The notes below the pieces were generated by a model. The model worked only from the letters and a program-made list of their open reading frames with translations. It ran no database searches and had not been told where the DNA came from. Positions 17,857-26,203 of a stretch of DNA of 64,000 bases are shown here, in pieces. How positions within the stretch are numbered: the first letter of the stretch is position 1; every line of letters begins with the position of its first letter. A program made the position numbers and the translations under genes. Origin of the DNA: Sediminicola sp. (GTDB lineage: Bacteria; Bacteroidota; Bacteroidia; Flavobacteriales; Flavobacteriaceae); assembly GCA_024643325.1 (NCBI GenBank), contig JAHEND010000003.1, positions 62,001 through 126,000 on the forward strand. Direction: 5' to 3'.

Positions 17857-19953
17857 ATGGATACTTTTGTAAATTTTGCTTGGAAAAACACGGTCATTTT
17901 AGGCCTATTCTTTGTTGTGTACCGCTTTTGGCTATATCCCAGAAAACAATTCTCCTTTAACAGACATTTTTTACTATGCGGTCTATTACTCTCTGTTGTG
18001 CTGCCCTTTATAAGTGTTAAAAAAATAGTCCTAATTACTTGGAACCCAATCATGGCTCAAGGCACTTTTGAAGCTGTTCAACAAAAAGGAACAGATACCA
18101 TCTCCCTTGAAGCGGTATTAATGGGAATTATTGGAGCAGGAAGCGCCTGTATTTTAGGGTGGATTATACTCAAACTAGGCGGCATAGTTAAACTACTCAT
18201 TCAAGCCAAAACCATCCAGAAAACACCTCCAAAATTACTGCTCTCCAATGCGGTTAAGGGGCCGTTTTCTTTTTTAAATACCATTGTGTTTCCCGCGCAT
18301 TTATACCGCTCTGAGGACTATGAACTCATGCTTACCCATGAAAAAATTCACGTGAAACAGTGGCACTCTTTGGACATATTGCTCACAAACTTTCTATTGG
18401 TAATGGCCTGGTGGAATCCCTTTCTATGGGCCTACAGAAAAACGGTGGTAGAAAACCTAGAGTTTCTTACAGATCAACTCTCTGTAGCCACCACTAAAGA
18501 CTTAAAAACCTATCAATATATATTACTCAAACAAACCGTGCCCTTAGACCATTTGAGTCTGGTGCACCCATTTTATCATTCATTTTTAAAAAAACGTATT
18601 ATGATGCTCAACCATGAGAACAACAAAAAAAATCCCTGGGCCAGTGTATTGCTCGCCCCGCTTTTAGTAGGCTTTGTCTTTGCATTTAACACAGAAGTCG
18701 TGGCTCAAATAGCGCCGCCACCACCTCCACCAACAAGCCCAAAGGCTTTAGATACCATTCCGCCTCCACCACCAAAGGTTTACAAGGCAAATGGCTATTC
18801 TGTTCCGCCTCCACCGCCGCCTGCTTATGAAAAAAAGACGGTTTCAGGGACAAAGTTTTCTGTGGAAATCACATCAAACTCATCTGATGAAGATTTAAAA
18901 GGAGACAATGGCTACAAAACACTTTTTGGGAAATTCAATGTGCAACTTTATTTTAAAAATATCAAGCGAAATGCCGTAGGAGAGATTACTGGAATTAAAG
19001 CGAACTTTAAGTCAGATAATGGTAAAAAAGGCGTGTATGCGGTGAGTGGTAACGAGCCCATCAGTGACTTTATATTTGAGGTTTCTTTAGACCAAAATGA
19101 TCAATTGACCGATGCTGTTTTTAAAGCCGCCAAAAGCAAGACTAAAGTCGTTAAAGGATACAAAAGCAGTAGGGTAGTAGTGATGAATGAAGACGGCGAG
19201 ATTATGACTGAAAATGTCTATGGCAGGAGTGATGAAAACATTTTTATTTTCAAAGGCAGTGAGGAGAATACCTTGACTAAAAAGATGCGCGGTAAAGAGG
19301 GGGATAGTATCTTTATTGTAAAAGACCTTAGTGGAAAAGTGGTCTCAGAAAATATTTATGGAAATACTGGAAATAACATCTTTATAATAAAAAGAGGGCA
19401 TCTGGACAAGGACTCTTTAATGGTTACTTACAGTGCTGTTTTTGATGAGGATTACCTCAAAGATTCAGAAGAACTAAACGACATTCTTGCTGAAACAGAA
19501 AAAGAAGAAGAAGCCCTGGAATTAAAAGTAAGGATAGAAGTATCTGAAGCGGCAGAATGGAACCTTAACGAAAAGGGGGAAAGCCTGGAAGAAGAAGCTG
19601 AAGAGATGGTTTCAGGCCTCTGGGTATCAGAAGGCAGAGATCAAAAAAAACACAAAGTCATTAAGATTAAAAACCTGAAAGCCACAAAAGAACAGAAAGA
19701 TGCTAAAGAACAGAAAGACGGTTATGAAACAAAAATTGTCGTGAAGAGAAAGGCAAATAGCTGGACGGCAGAGGATAAAAATCAACCGCTCATTGTAATT
19801 GATGGAAAAATCATGGAAAAAGGCAAAAACCTGAATGAAATAGATCCAGACGGTATTGAAAGTGTCAATGTGTTAAAAGGCAAGTCTGCTAAAGAAAAAT
19901 ATGGAAACAAAGGAATAAATGGCGTAATTGAAATAGTGACTAAAAAAGAGTAA
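17857..19953 (+). CDS. M56 (BlaR1-like) peptidase with proline-rich linker and TonB-plug-like tail
   Basis: A 698-residue membrane protease. The N-terminal part has about four helices; the zinc motif HEKIH is at residues 161-165, with MAWWNPFLW and the downstream ENLEFLTDQ block of the family. A further membrane helix near 265-284 leads to a proline-rich periplasmic linker (about 285-325, runs of five to six Pro). A long acidic, repeat-like periplasmic region follows, with DEN/F-I-F/V-K repeats near 430-510. The last ~60 residues (PLIVIDGKIM, GIESVNVLKGKSAKEKYG, GVIEIVTK) resemble a TonB-dependent receptor plug. The role is presumably sensing an envelope signal and inactivating the adjacent repressor. 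Confidence 0.9.
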   Translation: MDTFVNFAWKNTVILGLFFVVYRFWLYPRKQFSFNRHFLLCGLLLSVVLPFISVKKIVLITWNPIMAQGTFEAVQQKGTDTISLEAVLMGIIGAGSACILGWIILKLGGIVKLLIQAKTIQKTPPKLLLSNAVKGPFSFLNTIVFPAHLYRSEDYELMLTHEKIHVKQWHSLDILLTNFLLVMAWWNPFLWAYRKTVVENLEFLTDQLSVATTKDLKTYQYILLKQTVPLDHLSLVHPFYHSFLKKRIMMLNHENNKKNPWASVLLAPLLVGFVFAFNTEVVAQIAPPPPPPTSPKALDTIPPPPPKVYKANGYSVPPPPPPAYEKKTVSGTKFSVEITSNSSDEDLKGDNGYKTLFGKFNVQLYFKNIKRNAVGEITGIKANFKSDNGKKGVYAVSGNEPISDFIFEVSLDQNDQLTDAVFKAAKSKTKVVKGYKSSRVVVMNEDGEIMTENVYGRSDENIFIFKGSEENTLTKKMRGKEGDSIFIVKDLSGKVVSENIYGNTGNNIFIIKRGHLDKDSLMVTYSAVFDEDYLKDSEELNDILAETEKEEEALELKVRIEVSEAAEWNLNEKGESLEEEAEEMVSGLWVSEGRDQKKHKVIKIKNLKATKEQKDAKEQKDGYETKIVVKRKANSWTAEDKNQPLIVIDGKIMEKGKNLNEIDPDGIESVNVLKGKSAKEKYGNKGINGVIEIVTKKE

Positions 19954-19976
19954 TAACCCTTATTAAGAAAAAGATC

Positions 19977-20003
19977 AAAAGCCGCCTTTAAAGGCGGCTT
20001 TTT
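19977..20003. terminator. Terminator after the M56 gene
   Basis: AAAAGCCGCCTTT, then AAAGGCGGCTTTTT, about 25 bases after the M56 stop. The T-run runs directly into the -7 box of holB, so the terminator and the next promoter are merged. Confidence 0.85.
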
Positions 20004-20004
20004 G

Positions 20005-20012
20005 TATCTTTG
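20005..20012 (+). promoter_or_regulatory. -7 box TATCTTTG before holB
   Basis: An exact TAnnTTTG match four bases before the holB ATG at 20017, immediately after the terminator T-run. Transcription would begin at or within a base or two of the start codon. The -33 region falls inside the terminator stem and has no clear TTG. Confidence 0.6.
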
Positions 20013-20016
20013 GAAT

Positions 20017-21174
20017 ATGCATTTTTCAGAAGTTCTAGGTCAAGAGGCCATTAAAAGCCGTTTAAAAACGGCTATAGCGACTAACCATCTCGCCCATGCG
20101 CAATTGTTTGTGGGAGCAGAGGGTAGCGGGACTCTGGCTATGGCATTGGCTTTGGCCAGGGAGGTACTTTGTGGTGGTGAAGGTTTAACAGAAGAACAGA
20201 AACAAGCGAGCCATTTAAAAATGGATCATCTAAACCATCCGGACCTTCATTTTGTGTTTCCCGTTGCTACTTCAGAAATTGCTAAAACAAAACCCATTAG
20301 CGATCATTACGCAGCGCCTTGGAGGACATTTATTAAAACACAGGTTTACGGCAATCTCTTTGACTGGTACCAACTTATGGGTACGGAAAAAAAACAGGGT
20401 AATATCTCTGTAGAAGAAGCAAAAGACCTGAGCCAAAAACTCTATTTAAAATCTTATGAAGGCGGTTATAAAGTTATGCTGATTTGGGGTGTGGAAAAAA
20501 TGAATACTGCAGCGGCAAATAAAATCTTAAAGCTGCTGGAAGAGCCCCCTGAAAAAACCCTTTTTATCCTCATTGCAGAAGAAGAAGAGCAATTACTCGC
20601 GACCATAAGGTCCCGTTGCCAAATCACCTATTTTAAGAAACTTCAGGAAATAGATATTGTGAAAGGCCTTTTAGCAGAAGGTGCGGTTATGCAAAATGCC
20701 AAACAAATAGCTGTTATGGCAGAGGGCAACTTCAATAAAGCGCTTGATCTCTTTAGACAAGATTCAGAAGAATTGCGTTTTGGCGAATGGTTTGTATTTT
20801 GGGTTAGGGCGGCATTTAAAGCTAAAGGAAATAAAAGCGCTATAAACGAACTACTCAATTGGAGTGGGGAAGTGGCTAAATCTGGTAGAGAGATACAGAA
20901 AAACTTTCTTTTGTACTGTTTGTCTTTGTTTAGAGAAGCGGTTTTAATGGGCTATGGTTTAGAGCAACTGCAACACACACAAATTGAGATATCCAATTTT
21001 GATTTTAAAAAGTTTGCCCCTTTTGTACACGAAGGAAATATAGAACAAATCACTGCCGCTTTAGAAAGTGCTGTGTACGAAATAGAAAGAAATGGAAACG
21101 CGAAAATGGTCTTTACAGACCTAGCTATTTCTCTCACTCGCTTACTGCACGCGCCAAAAGCGGTCTCAAACTAA
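20017..21174 (+). CDS. holB: DNA polymerase III subunit delta'
   Basis: A clamp-loader subunit of 386 residues from the ATG at 20017 (a TTG further up is open but overlaps the -7 box). The start MHFSEVLGQEAIKSRLKTAI and the degenerate ATP-site region VGAEGSGTLAMALALARE match DnaX/HolB-type AAA+ proteins. KVMLIWGVEKMNTAAANKIL, LLEEPPEKTLFILIAE and TIRSRCQI are the characteristic clamp-loader blocks, including the SRC motif. The function is loading the sliding clamp during replication. Confidence 0.93.
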   Translation: MHFSEVLGQEAIKSRLKTAIATNHLAHAQLFVGAEGSGTLAMALALAREVLCGGEGLTEEQKQASHLKMDHLNHPDLHFVFPVATSEIAKTKPISDHYAAPWRTFIKTQVYGNLFDWYQLMGTEKKQGNISVEEAKDLSQKLYLKSYEGGYKVMLIWGVEKMNTAAANKILKLLEEPPEKTLFILIAEEEEQLLATIRSRCQITYFKKLQEIDIVKGLLAEGAVMQNAKQIAVMAEGNFNKALDLFRQDSEELRFGEWFVFWVRAAFKAKGNKSAINELLNWSGEVAKSGREIQKNFLLYCLSLFREAVLMGYGLEQLQHTQIEISNFDFKKFAPFVHEGNIEQITAALESAVYEIERNGNAKMVFTDLAISLTRLLHAPKAVSN

Positions 21175-21181
21175 ACTTATT

Positions 21182-21589
21182 ATGCTACATTTCGAAAACA
21201 ACTTAACGGTATTAATACTACTCGCTTTCCTCTGTATTACTTTTATACAAAGCGCATTAGACAAACTGATTGATTGGAAAGGAAACCTTGAATGGCTCAT
21301 AGGCCACTTTAACAATAGCTTTCTCAAAAACACTGTGCCCTTTTTACTGGTGACTATTATTATCATGGAAGTCATAAGTGGTGTTCTAGGTGTTTGGGGA
21401 ATAATGGATATTATTCATTACAACAAACCCAGCGTTGCGCTAAGTGGCGCAGTAGTAGGATGTATTACCCTGCTCATGTTACTTTTTGGACAAAGGGTTG
21501 CCAAAGACTATGACGGCGCTAGAACTATAGTTATTTATTTAATACCTGCGGTCTTGCTCGTATTCTTTTTAGAAATGTCTACCTGGTAA
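21182..21589 (+). CDS. DoxX-like small membrane protein
   Basis: A 135-residue protein with four hydrophobic helices and little else. SALDKLIDWKGNLEWLIGHF after the first helix, and the second helix TVPFLLVTIIIMEVISGVLGVWG, resemble the DoxX/DUF4870-like group of small Bacteroidota membrane proteins. No catalytic motif can be seen. It starts seven bases after the holB stop, so it is likely co-transcribed with holB, though a shared function is doubtful. Confidence 0.75.
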   Translation: MLHFENNLTVLILLAFLCITFIQSALDKLIDWKGNLEWLIGHFNNSFLKNTVPFLLVTIIIMEVISGVLGVWGIMDIIHYNKPSVALSGAVVGCITLLMLLFGQRVAKDYDGARTIVIYLIPAVLLVFFLEMSTW

Positions 21590-21768
21590 ATTATTTTTGT
21601 AAGAAGCTATTAAAAAAACTATAAGATTAATTTATAATCACGCAGAGGTATTATAGGTTTTTAAAATAAACATTGGCTTTCATAGATTGGATTTAAGGCT
21701 GTTTTTAAGAAAATCTGTGTTATCTGTCATAAGTGTTTAAAAAAACGAAACAAACGCTTTAAAAGCGC

Positions 21769-22614
21769 TTATTCGGGTTTTTTTAATACATATACGATGG
21801 AAGAATACTCTTTTGACCTTAAAGCAGATAAGTTAGAATAAAAACCTTTAAAAAAAGCGTTAAACAAAGGGGTTCTTTTGTTGGAGTATCTTTCAGATAA
21901 CAAAGACACATAAAAAGCGTCTAAAAGCATTGGTTTGGTTTCTTCCAAAGACAGACCGTTTTTGTCTGCCAATTTTTTTATGCCTCCTTGGGAAAAATGC
22001 CACAAATGCCTCGGAACATCATAGGCTGCCCAATAGGATCCGTAATGTTTTGCGTCCCATGAATTATAATTAGGCACGGCAACGATTAGTTTGCCTCCAG
22101 GCGCTAAAACACTTAATAATTTCTGAAGGCTTTGTTCATAATGAGGCAAATGCTCTAAAACATGCCAGAGTGATATAACAGAGAATTCTTGTTTTGGAAT
22201 GGATTCTAAAGAGGGGTATAGCACACAGTTATTCTCTAAAGCAATAGCCCTGGCGTTTGGATTGGGCTCCACTCCTATAGAATGCCACTGCCTGTTTTTT
22301 AGATAAGACACTAGTGCGCCAGATCCGGCTCCAAAATCTAAAAATTTCTTTGGTCCATTGCAATGTTGCTCTAATAATGCAGCCTTCTTTTTTAACTGAT
22401 AATTTTTAGCAATGGCATACAATCTATCGGTTAAGCTGAGTTTATTGTTTTGATGAGAAATGTAATTGTCTTCAGGATAATAAGCCGCTATTTCAGCTGG
22501 AATAGGCTTAGTCTGAAGCACATCTAAACCTGGCACACAATCCACGCTAAACGTTTCTTTGCTATACACATGATCTAAAACCTCTATTGGAAACCGCTCT
22601 TTTCTTTTAAGCAT
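21769..22614 (-). CDS. Class I SAM-dependent methyltransferase
   Basis: About 281 residues. KKFLDFGAGSGALVSYLK (motif I) binds SAM, IGVEPNPNARAIA follows, and VISLWHVLEHLPHYEQSL with LAPGGKLIVAVPNYNSWDA completes the Rossmann methyltransferase fold. The substrate is unknown; the class often acts on lipids or sugars. I place the start at the Met at 22614 (MLKRKERFPIEVLDH). An in-frame ATG at 22650 exists, but it lies inside the parS site and would translate it as MFHVEQ. The gene follows mnmG and is probably co-transcribed. Confidence 0.88.
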   Translation of the reverse strand: MLKRKERFPIEVLDHVYSKETFSVDCVPGLDVLQTKPIPAEIAAYYPEDNYISHQNNKLSLTDRLYAIAKNYQLKKKAALLEQHCNGPKKFLDFGAGSGALVSYLKNRQWHSIGVEPNPNARAIALENNCVLYPSLESIPKQEFSVISLWHVLEHLPHYEQSLQKLLSVLAPGGKLIVAVPNYNSWDAKHYGSYWAAYDVPRHLWHFSQGGIKKLADKNGLSLEETKPMLLDAFYVSLLSERYSNKRTPLFNAFFKGFYSNLSALRSKEYSSIVYVLKKPE

Positions 22615-22633
22615 TTGGGTGTTAAAATAATAT

Positions 22634-22649
22634 TGTTCCACGTGGAACA
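22634..22649. other. parS: parS-type palindrome (site 1)
   Basis: TGTTCCACGTGGAACA, a perfect 16-bp palindrome that matches the chromosomal parS consensus TGTTNCACGTGNAACA (ParB binding). It lies in the junction between mnmG and the methyltransferase gene. The identical sequence occurs 1900 bp away at 24534. Confidence 0.85.
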
Positions 22650-22655
22650 CAAAAA

Positions 22656-24524
22656 TTATCTTCCTAAAAAGACCAACAAAACAGAAATATCAGAAGGAGA
22701 AACTCCGGAAATTCTGGACGCTTGTGCAATGCTCACAGGTTGAATTTCTTGAAGCTTTTCACGAGCTTCATATGAAAGCGATTTTAAAAGCGAATAATCA
22801 AAATCTGAGGGGATTTTTACATGTTCCAAGCGCTGTAATTTGTCTGCGTTGTTTTTTTCTTTTTCAATATATCCTGCGTACTTAATTTGAATCTCTGCTT
22901 GTTCTAAAACTTCTCTGGAGAAATTATTATCGCGAACATATGATTCTACACTGTCTACAGAAAGCATGTGATCCATAGTGACATTGGGTCTTGAAAACAC
23001 TTTAAACAATTTACCAGATTGAGAAATAGGGGCAGAATCTACAGAGGCCAATTGATCATTAATCTCTGCTGGTTTGACGGAGGTTTCTCTAAAAAAAGAC
23101 ACCAAATTTTCAGAGGCTGCTGCCTTTAACTCCATTGCCTTAAGTCTTTCTTCAGAGGCTAAACCTATAGCATGACCCATTGGTGTTAACCTAAAATCTG
23201 CATTGTCTTGTCTTAAAAGTGTTCGGTATTCTGCCCTAGAAGTAAACATCCTATAGGGCTCATCTGTTCCTTTGGTAATAAGATCATCTATTAAAACACC
23301 TATATAAGCTTCATCTCTTTGGAGGGAAAAAGGCGCTTTTTCTTGAACTTTTAAAGCAGCGTTTATTCCTGCCATTAGACCTTGTGAAGCAGCTTCTTCG
23401 TAGCCCGTTGTTCCATTTATCTGACCCGCAAAAAATAGGCTGTCTATTAATTTTGTCTCTAAGGTGTGTGTGAGTTGAGTAGGGGGGAAATAATCGTATT
23501 CAATGGCGTAACCTGGTCTAAAAAACTTAACGTTTTCAAATCCTTTAACAGAGCGCAAAGCTTTAAATTGAACGTCTTCTGGCAAGGAAGTAGAAAAGCC
23601 ATTTACATATACTTCAACGGTATCCCAGCCTTCTGGTTCTACAAAAAGTTGGTGGCTATCTTTATCTGCAAATCTATTTATTTTATCTTCAATTGATGGA
23701 CAATATCTAGGACCTAAACTCTGAATAGATCCGTTAAACATAGGAGATCTATCAAAGCCTTCTCTCAGTAAATCGTGTACCAGTGAAGAAGTATGCGTCA
23801 TATGACAATCTCGCTGAGTAGTAAGCGATTTTGTATTAGTATATGAAAATTTTTCAGGATGGGCATCGCCCGGCTGAGGGATCATTACAGAATAATCTAA
23901 GGACCTTCCATCTACTCTAGGAGGAGTGCCTGTCTTCATTCTCCCAGACTCGAAGCCTAGGGCAACCAATTGCTCTGTAATTCCAGTAGAAGCTTTTTCA
24001 CCTGCGCGACCACCTCCTAACTGACGTTCACCAATATGAATTAGCCCGTTAAGAAAAGTGCCATTGGTTAGCACAACACTCTTTCCGTAAATTGGAATAC
24101 CTAAAGACGTTTTTACCCCAATAACTTTATTACCTTCTATAATTAGAGAAGACACCATGTCTTGATAAAAATCTACATTAGGAGTGCGCTCCAAGGCCAA
24201 ACGCCATTCTTCTGCAAAGCGCATTCTGTCGTTCTGTGTTCTTGGACTCCACATAGCAGGACCCTTTGATTTATTGAGCATTTTAAACTGAATGGCTGAG
24301 AGGTCAGAAACAATACCACTGTAACCGCCTAGGGCGTCAATCTCTCTCACTATTTGACCCTTTGCAATACCTCCCATGGCTGGATTGCAAGACATCTGAC
24401 CAATAGACTGCAGGTTCATAGTTACCAATAGTGTGCTTGAACCCATATTGGCAGCCGCGGCAGCCGCTTCAGCACCTGCATGACCGCCACCAACAACAAT
24501 TACATCATACTTATCTTGAAACAT
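22656..24524 (-). CDS. mnmG: tRNA uridine-5-carboxymethylaminomethylation enzyme MnmG
   Basis: The FAD-dependent enzyme (GidA) that with MnmE modifies the wobble uridine of several tRNAs. The start DVIVVGGGHAGAEAAAAAAN (8-27) is the FAD-binding motif, followed by QIGQMSCNPAMGGIAKGQ-type blocks (here IGQMSCNPAMGGIAKGQ), RTQNDRMRFAEEW, GRMKTGTPPRVDGRS and RFADKDSHQLFVEPEG. At 622 residues it is the normal length. It lies between the two parS palindromes. In many bacteria gidA is near the chromosome origin, which fits the candidate oriC 10 kb away. Confidence 0.97.
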   Translation of the reverse strand: MFQDKYDVIVVGGGHAGAEAAAAAANMGSSTLLVTMNLQSIGQMSCNPAMGGIAKGQIVREIDALGGYSGIVSDLSAIQFKMLNKSKGPAMWSPRTQNDRMRFAEEWRLALERTPNVDFYQDMVSSLIIEGNKVIGVKTSLGIPIYGKSVVLTNGTFLNGLIHIGERQLGGGRAGEKASTGITEQLVALGFESGRMKTGTPPRVDGRSLDYSVMIPQPGDAHPEKFSYTNTKSLTTQRDCHMTHTSSLVHDLLREGFDRSPMFNGSIQSLGPRYCPSIEDKINRFADKDSHQLFVEPEGWDTVEVYVNGFSTSLPEDVQFKALRSVKGFENVKFFRPGYAIEYDYFPPTQLTHTLETKLIDSLFFAGQINGTTGYEEAASQGLMAGINAALKVQEKAPFSLQRDEAYIGVLIDDLITKGTDEPYRMFTSRAEYRTLLRQDNADFRLTPMGHAIGLASEERLKAMELKAAASENLVSFFRETSVKPAEINDQLASVDSAPISQSGKLFKVFSRPNVTMDHMLSVDSVESYVRDNNFSREVLEQAEIQIKYAGYIEKEKNNADKLQRLEHVKIPSDFDYSLLKSLSYEAREKLQEIQPVSIAQASRISGVSPSDISVLLVFLGR

Positions 24525-24529
24525 AACAA

Positions 24530-24976
24530 CTATTGTTCCACGTGGAACATTTTAATTTTTTCATTTTCTTTATTGGACATAACCAACTGATCTTCAGGTG
24601 TTTTGTCTTTGTATCCCATGAGATGTAGAAGGCCGTGTGCCATAACCCTCAAGCGTTCTTCTTCAAAGGTAACATTAAAAATCGCTGCGTTTTCTTTAAG
24701 ACGGTCAACAGAGATAAAAATATCCCCAGACACTACAGTTCCCTCTACGTAATCAAAGGTAATAATATCTGTAAGGGTGTCGTGTGAAAGATACGACTGA
24801 TTGAGCTCTAACAAATATTGGTCATTACAAAAAATATAAGACAGTGCTGACAAGCTATAGCCTTCAGATTCAGCCACCTTTAACAGCCAATCGAAAAAAG
24901 GACGGTCATGTTCAATTGAAGGCACGTCTATAAAATTAAAATCTATCACTAGGAAATTTTTGGCAAAGGTAAGCAT
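24530..24976 (-). CDS. ybeY: rRNA maturation endoribonuclease YbeY
   Basis: A 148-residue metal-dependent RNase of rRNA 3'-end maturation and 70S quality control. DTLTDIITFDYVEGTVVSGDIFIS is the family core, and the metal site is MAHGLLHLMGYKDKTPED. Two of the three canonical His are present; the third is replaced by Asp (K-D instead of D-H), as I recall in Bacteroidota homologues. The last six residues MFHVEQ are encoded by the second parS palindrome, so the frame runs through parS before stopping. mnmG follows after five bases. Confidence 0.93.
   Translation of the reverse strand: MLTFAKNFLVIDFNFIDVPSIEHDRPFFDWLLKVAESEGYSLSALSYIFCNDQYLLELNQSYLSHDTLTDIITFDYVEGTVVSGDIFISVDRLKENAAIFNVTFEEERLRVMAHGLLHLMGYKDKTPEDQLVMSNKENEKIKMFHVEQ
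24534..24549. other. parS: parS-type palindrome (site 2)
   Basis: A second perfect TGTTCCACGTGGAACA, identical to site 1. It lies inside the 3' end of ybeY and just upstream of the mnmG ATG. Together the sites bracket mnmG. Confidence 0.85.
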
Positions 24977-25020
24977 AAGCGATTAGATTCCTAAAAATGT
25001 GTAACTTAGAAATAAAAAAA

Positions 25021-26076
25021 ATGACCTCATTCAAATACTTAGCGGCCTATACCATTCCAATGGCCACAGCCTTAGCGTTATATTTAAAAGGGACGTTTTC
25101 GTTTGCAGCACTCATTTATGCATTTGGAATAATTCCTTTGTTAGAAATAGTCCTCAAAGAAGATGCTATAAATGACACAAAAGAAGTGGTTGCGCTTAAA
25201 AAAGCAAATAAAATTTATGACTTCCTTTTATATATAAACCTACCTATTATCTATGTCCTAGTGGTATGGGCGGCGATTGAATTTTACCATGGAGCATTGA
25301 GTCCGTTTGAGGCTTGTGGTTTAGTACTTTCATTAGGGGTTGCTCTAGGAACAAACGGTATTAATGTAGCCCACGAACTAGGGCACAGAAAAAATAATTT
25401 AGAAAAGACCTTAGCAAAAGCATTACTCTTACCCAGCTTTTATATGCACTTCTTTATAGAGCATAATTGGGGGCACCATACTTACGCAGCCACCAAAGAA
25501 GATCCTGCGACGGCACAATACCAACAAAGTGTTTATGGATTTTGGATCAGCAGTGTGAGTAGGCAATATGCCAATGCATGGAAAATTCAAGGCAAACGCA
25601 ATAGAGAAAATGGCTGGGGGTTTTGGAGTATTTATAATGATATGATGTGGTACACAGTAATACAATTGGTGTATTTAATCACTATTTTGTTTGTGTTTAA
25701 TATTAATACCGCTTTGCTGATGCTAGCCGCTGGTGTGGTGGGCTTTATACTGCTTGAAACAGTTAACTATATAGAACATTACGGCTTACTTAGGGCCAAA
25801 AATGCGCAGGGGCGCTACGAAGCGGTTCGCGCCATTCACTCTTGGAACTCCAACCACATTATTGGAAGAATTGTCCTGTATGAGCTTACCCGTCACAGCG
25901 ACCATCACTATATGGCCTCAAAAAAATACCAAACCTTGATGTGTAGGGAAGAGGCGCCTCAAATGCCCTTTGGCTACCCTACCTCAATGGTTATTTCCTT
26001 ATTTCCGCCGCTCTGGTTTAAACTGATGAATCCAAGGGTGCCAGAAGCGATGAAGGCCTTAGCAAAGGCCCGTTAA
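25021..26076 (+). CDS. AlkB-like membrane di-iron enzyme (alkane 1-monooxygenase / fatty-acid desaturase superfamily)
   Basis: A 351-residue integral membrane protein with six or so hydrophobic helices and the AlkB-type histidine boxes: HELGHR (from residue 118), HNWGHHTYAATKEDP (about 147-161), NYIEHYGLLR and the last box LTRHSDHHY. This set is typical of alkane 1-monooxygenases and related desaturases that use a di-iron centre at the cytoplasmic face. The first ATG of the open frame (24997) would add eight residues; the Met at 25021 is preferred. It is transcribed away from ybeY. The substrate is unknown, and no rubredoxin gene is nearby. Confidence 0.85.
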   Translation: MTSFKYLAAYTIPMATALALYLKGTFSFAALIYAFGIIPLLEIVLKEDAINDTKEVVALKKANKIYDFLLYINLPIIYVLVVWAAIEFYHGALSPFEACGLVLSLGVALGTNGINVAHELGHRKNNLEKTLAKALLLPSFYMHFFIEHNWGHHTYAATKEDPATAQYQQSVYGFWISSVSRQYANAWKIQGKRNRENGWGFWSIYNDMMWYTVIQLVYLITILFVFNINTALLMLAAGVVGFILLETVNYIEHYGLLRAKNAQGRYEAVRAIHSWNSNHIIGRIVLYELTRHSDHHYMASKKYQTLMCREEAPQMPFGYPTSMVISLFPPLWFKLMNPRVPEAMKALAKAR

Positions 26077-26176
26077 ATGAATTTTTTCTAAGAAAATAAT
26101 CGCTTACTGATGTTAGGGCTTTATTGGAGCATTAAAATTCAACTCAATCCATTATGGATGGTTGCAACACTTAAAG

Positions 26177-26184
26177 TATCTTTG
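26177..26184 (+). promoter_or_regulatory. -7 box TATCTTTG before gltX
   Basis: An exact TAnnTTTG match 19 bases before the gltX ATG at 26204, giving a short leader. No convincing -33 element was found. Confidence 0.5.
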
Positions 26185-26203
26185 CTCCAACAAAAAAGAG
26201 ATC

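Noticed and set aside
18344-18359. A parS-like sequence inside the M56 gene
   Set aside because: It matches the TGTTTCACGTGAAACA form at 13 of 16 positions and encodes the conserved HEKIHVK zinc motif, so it is best explained by coding constraint and chance.
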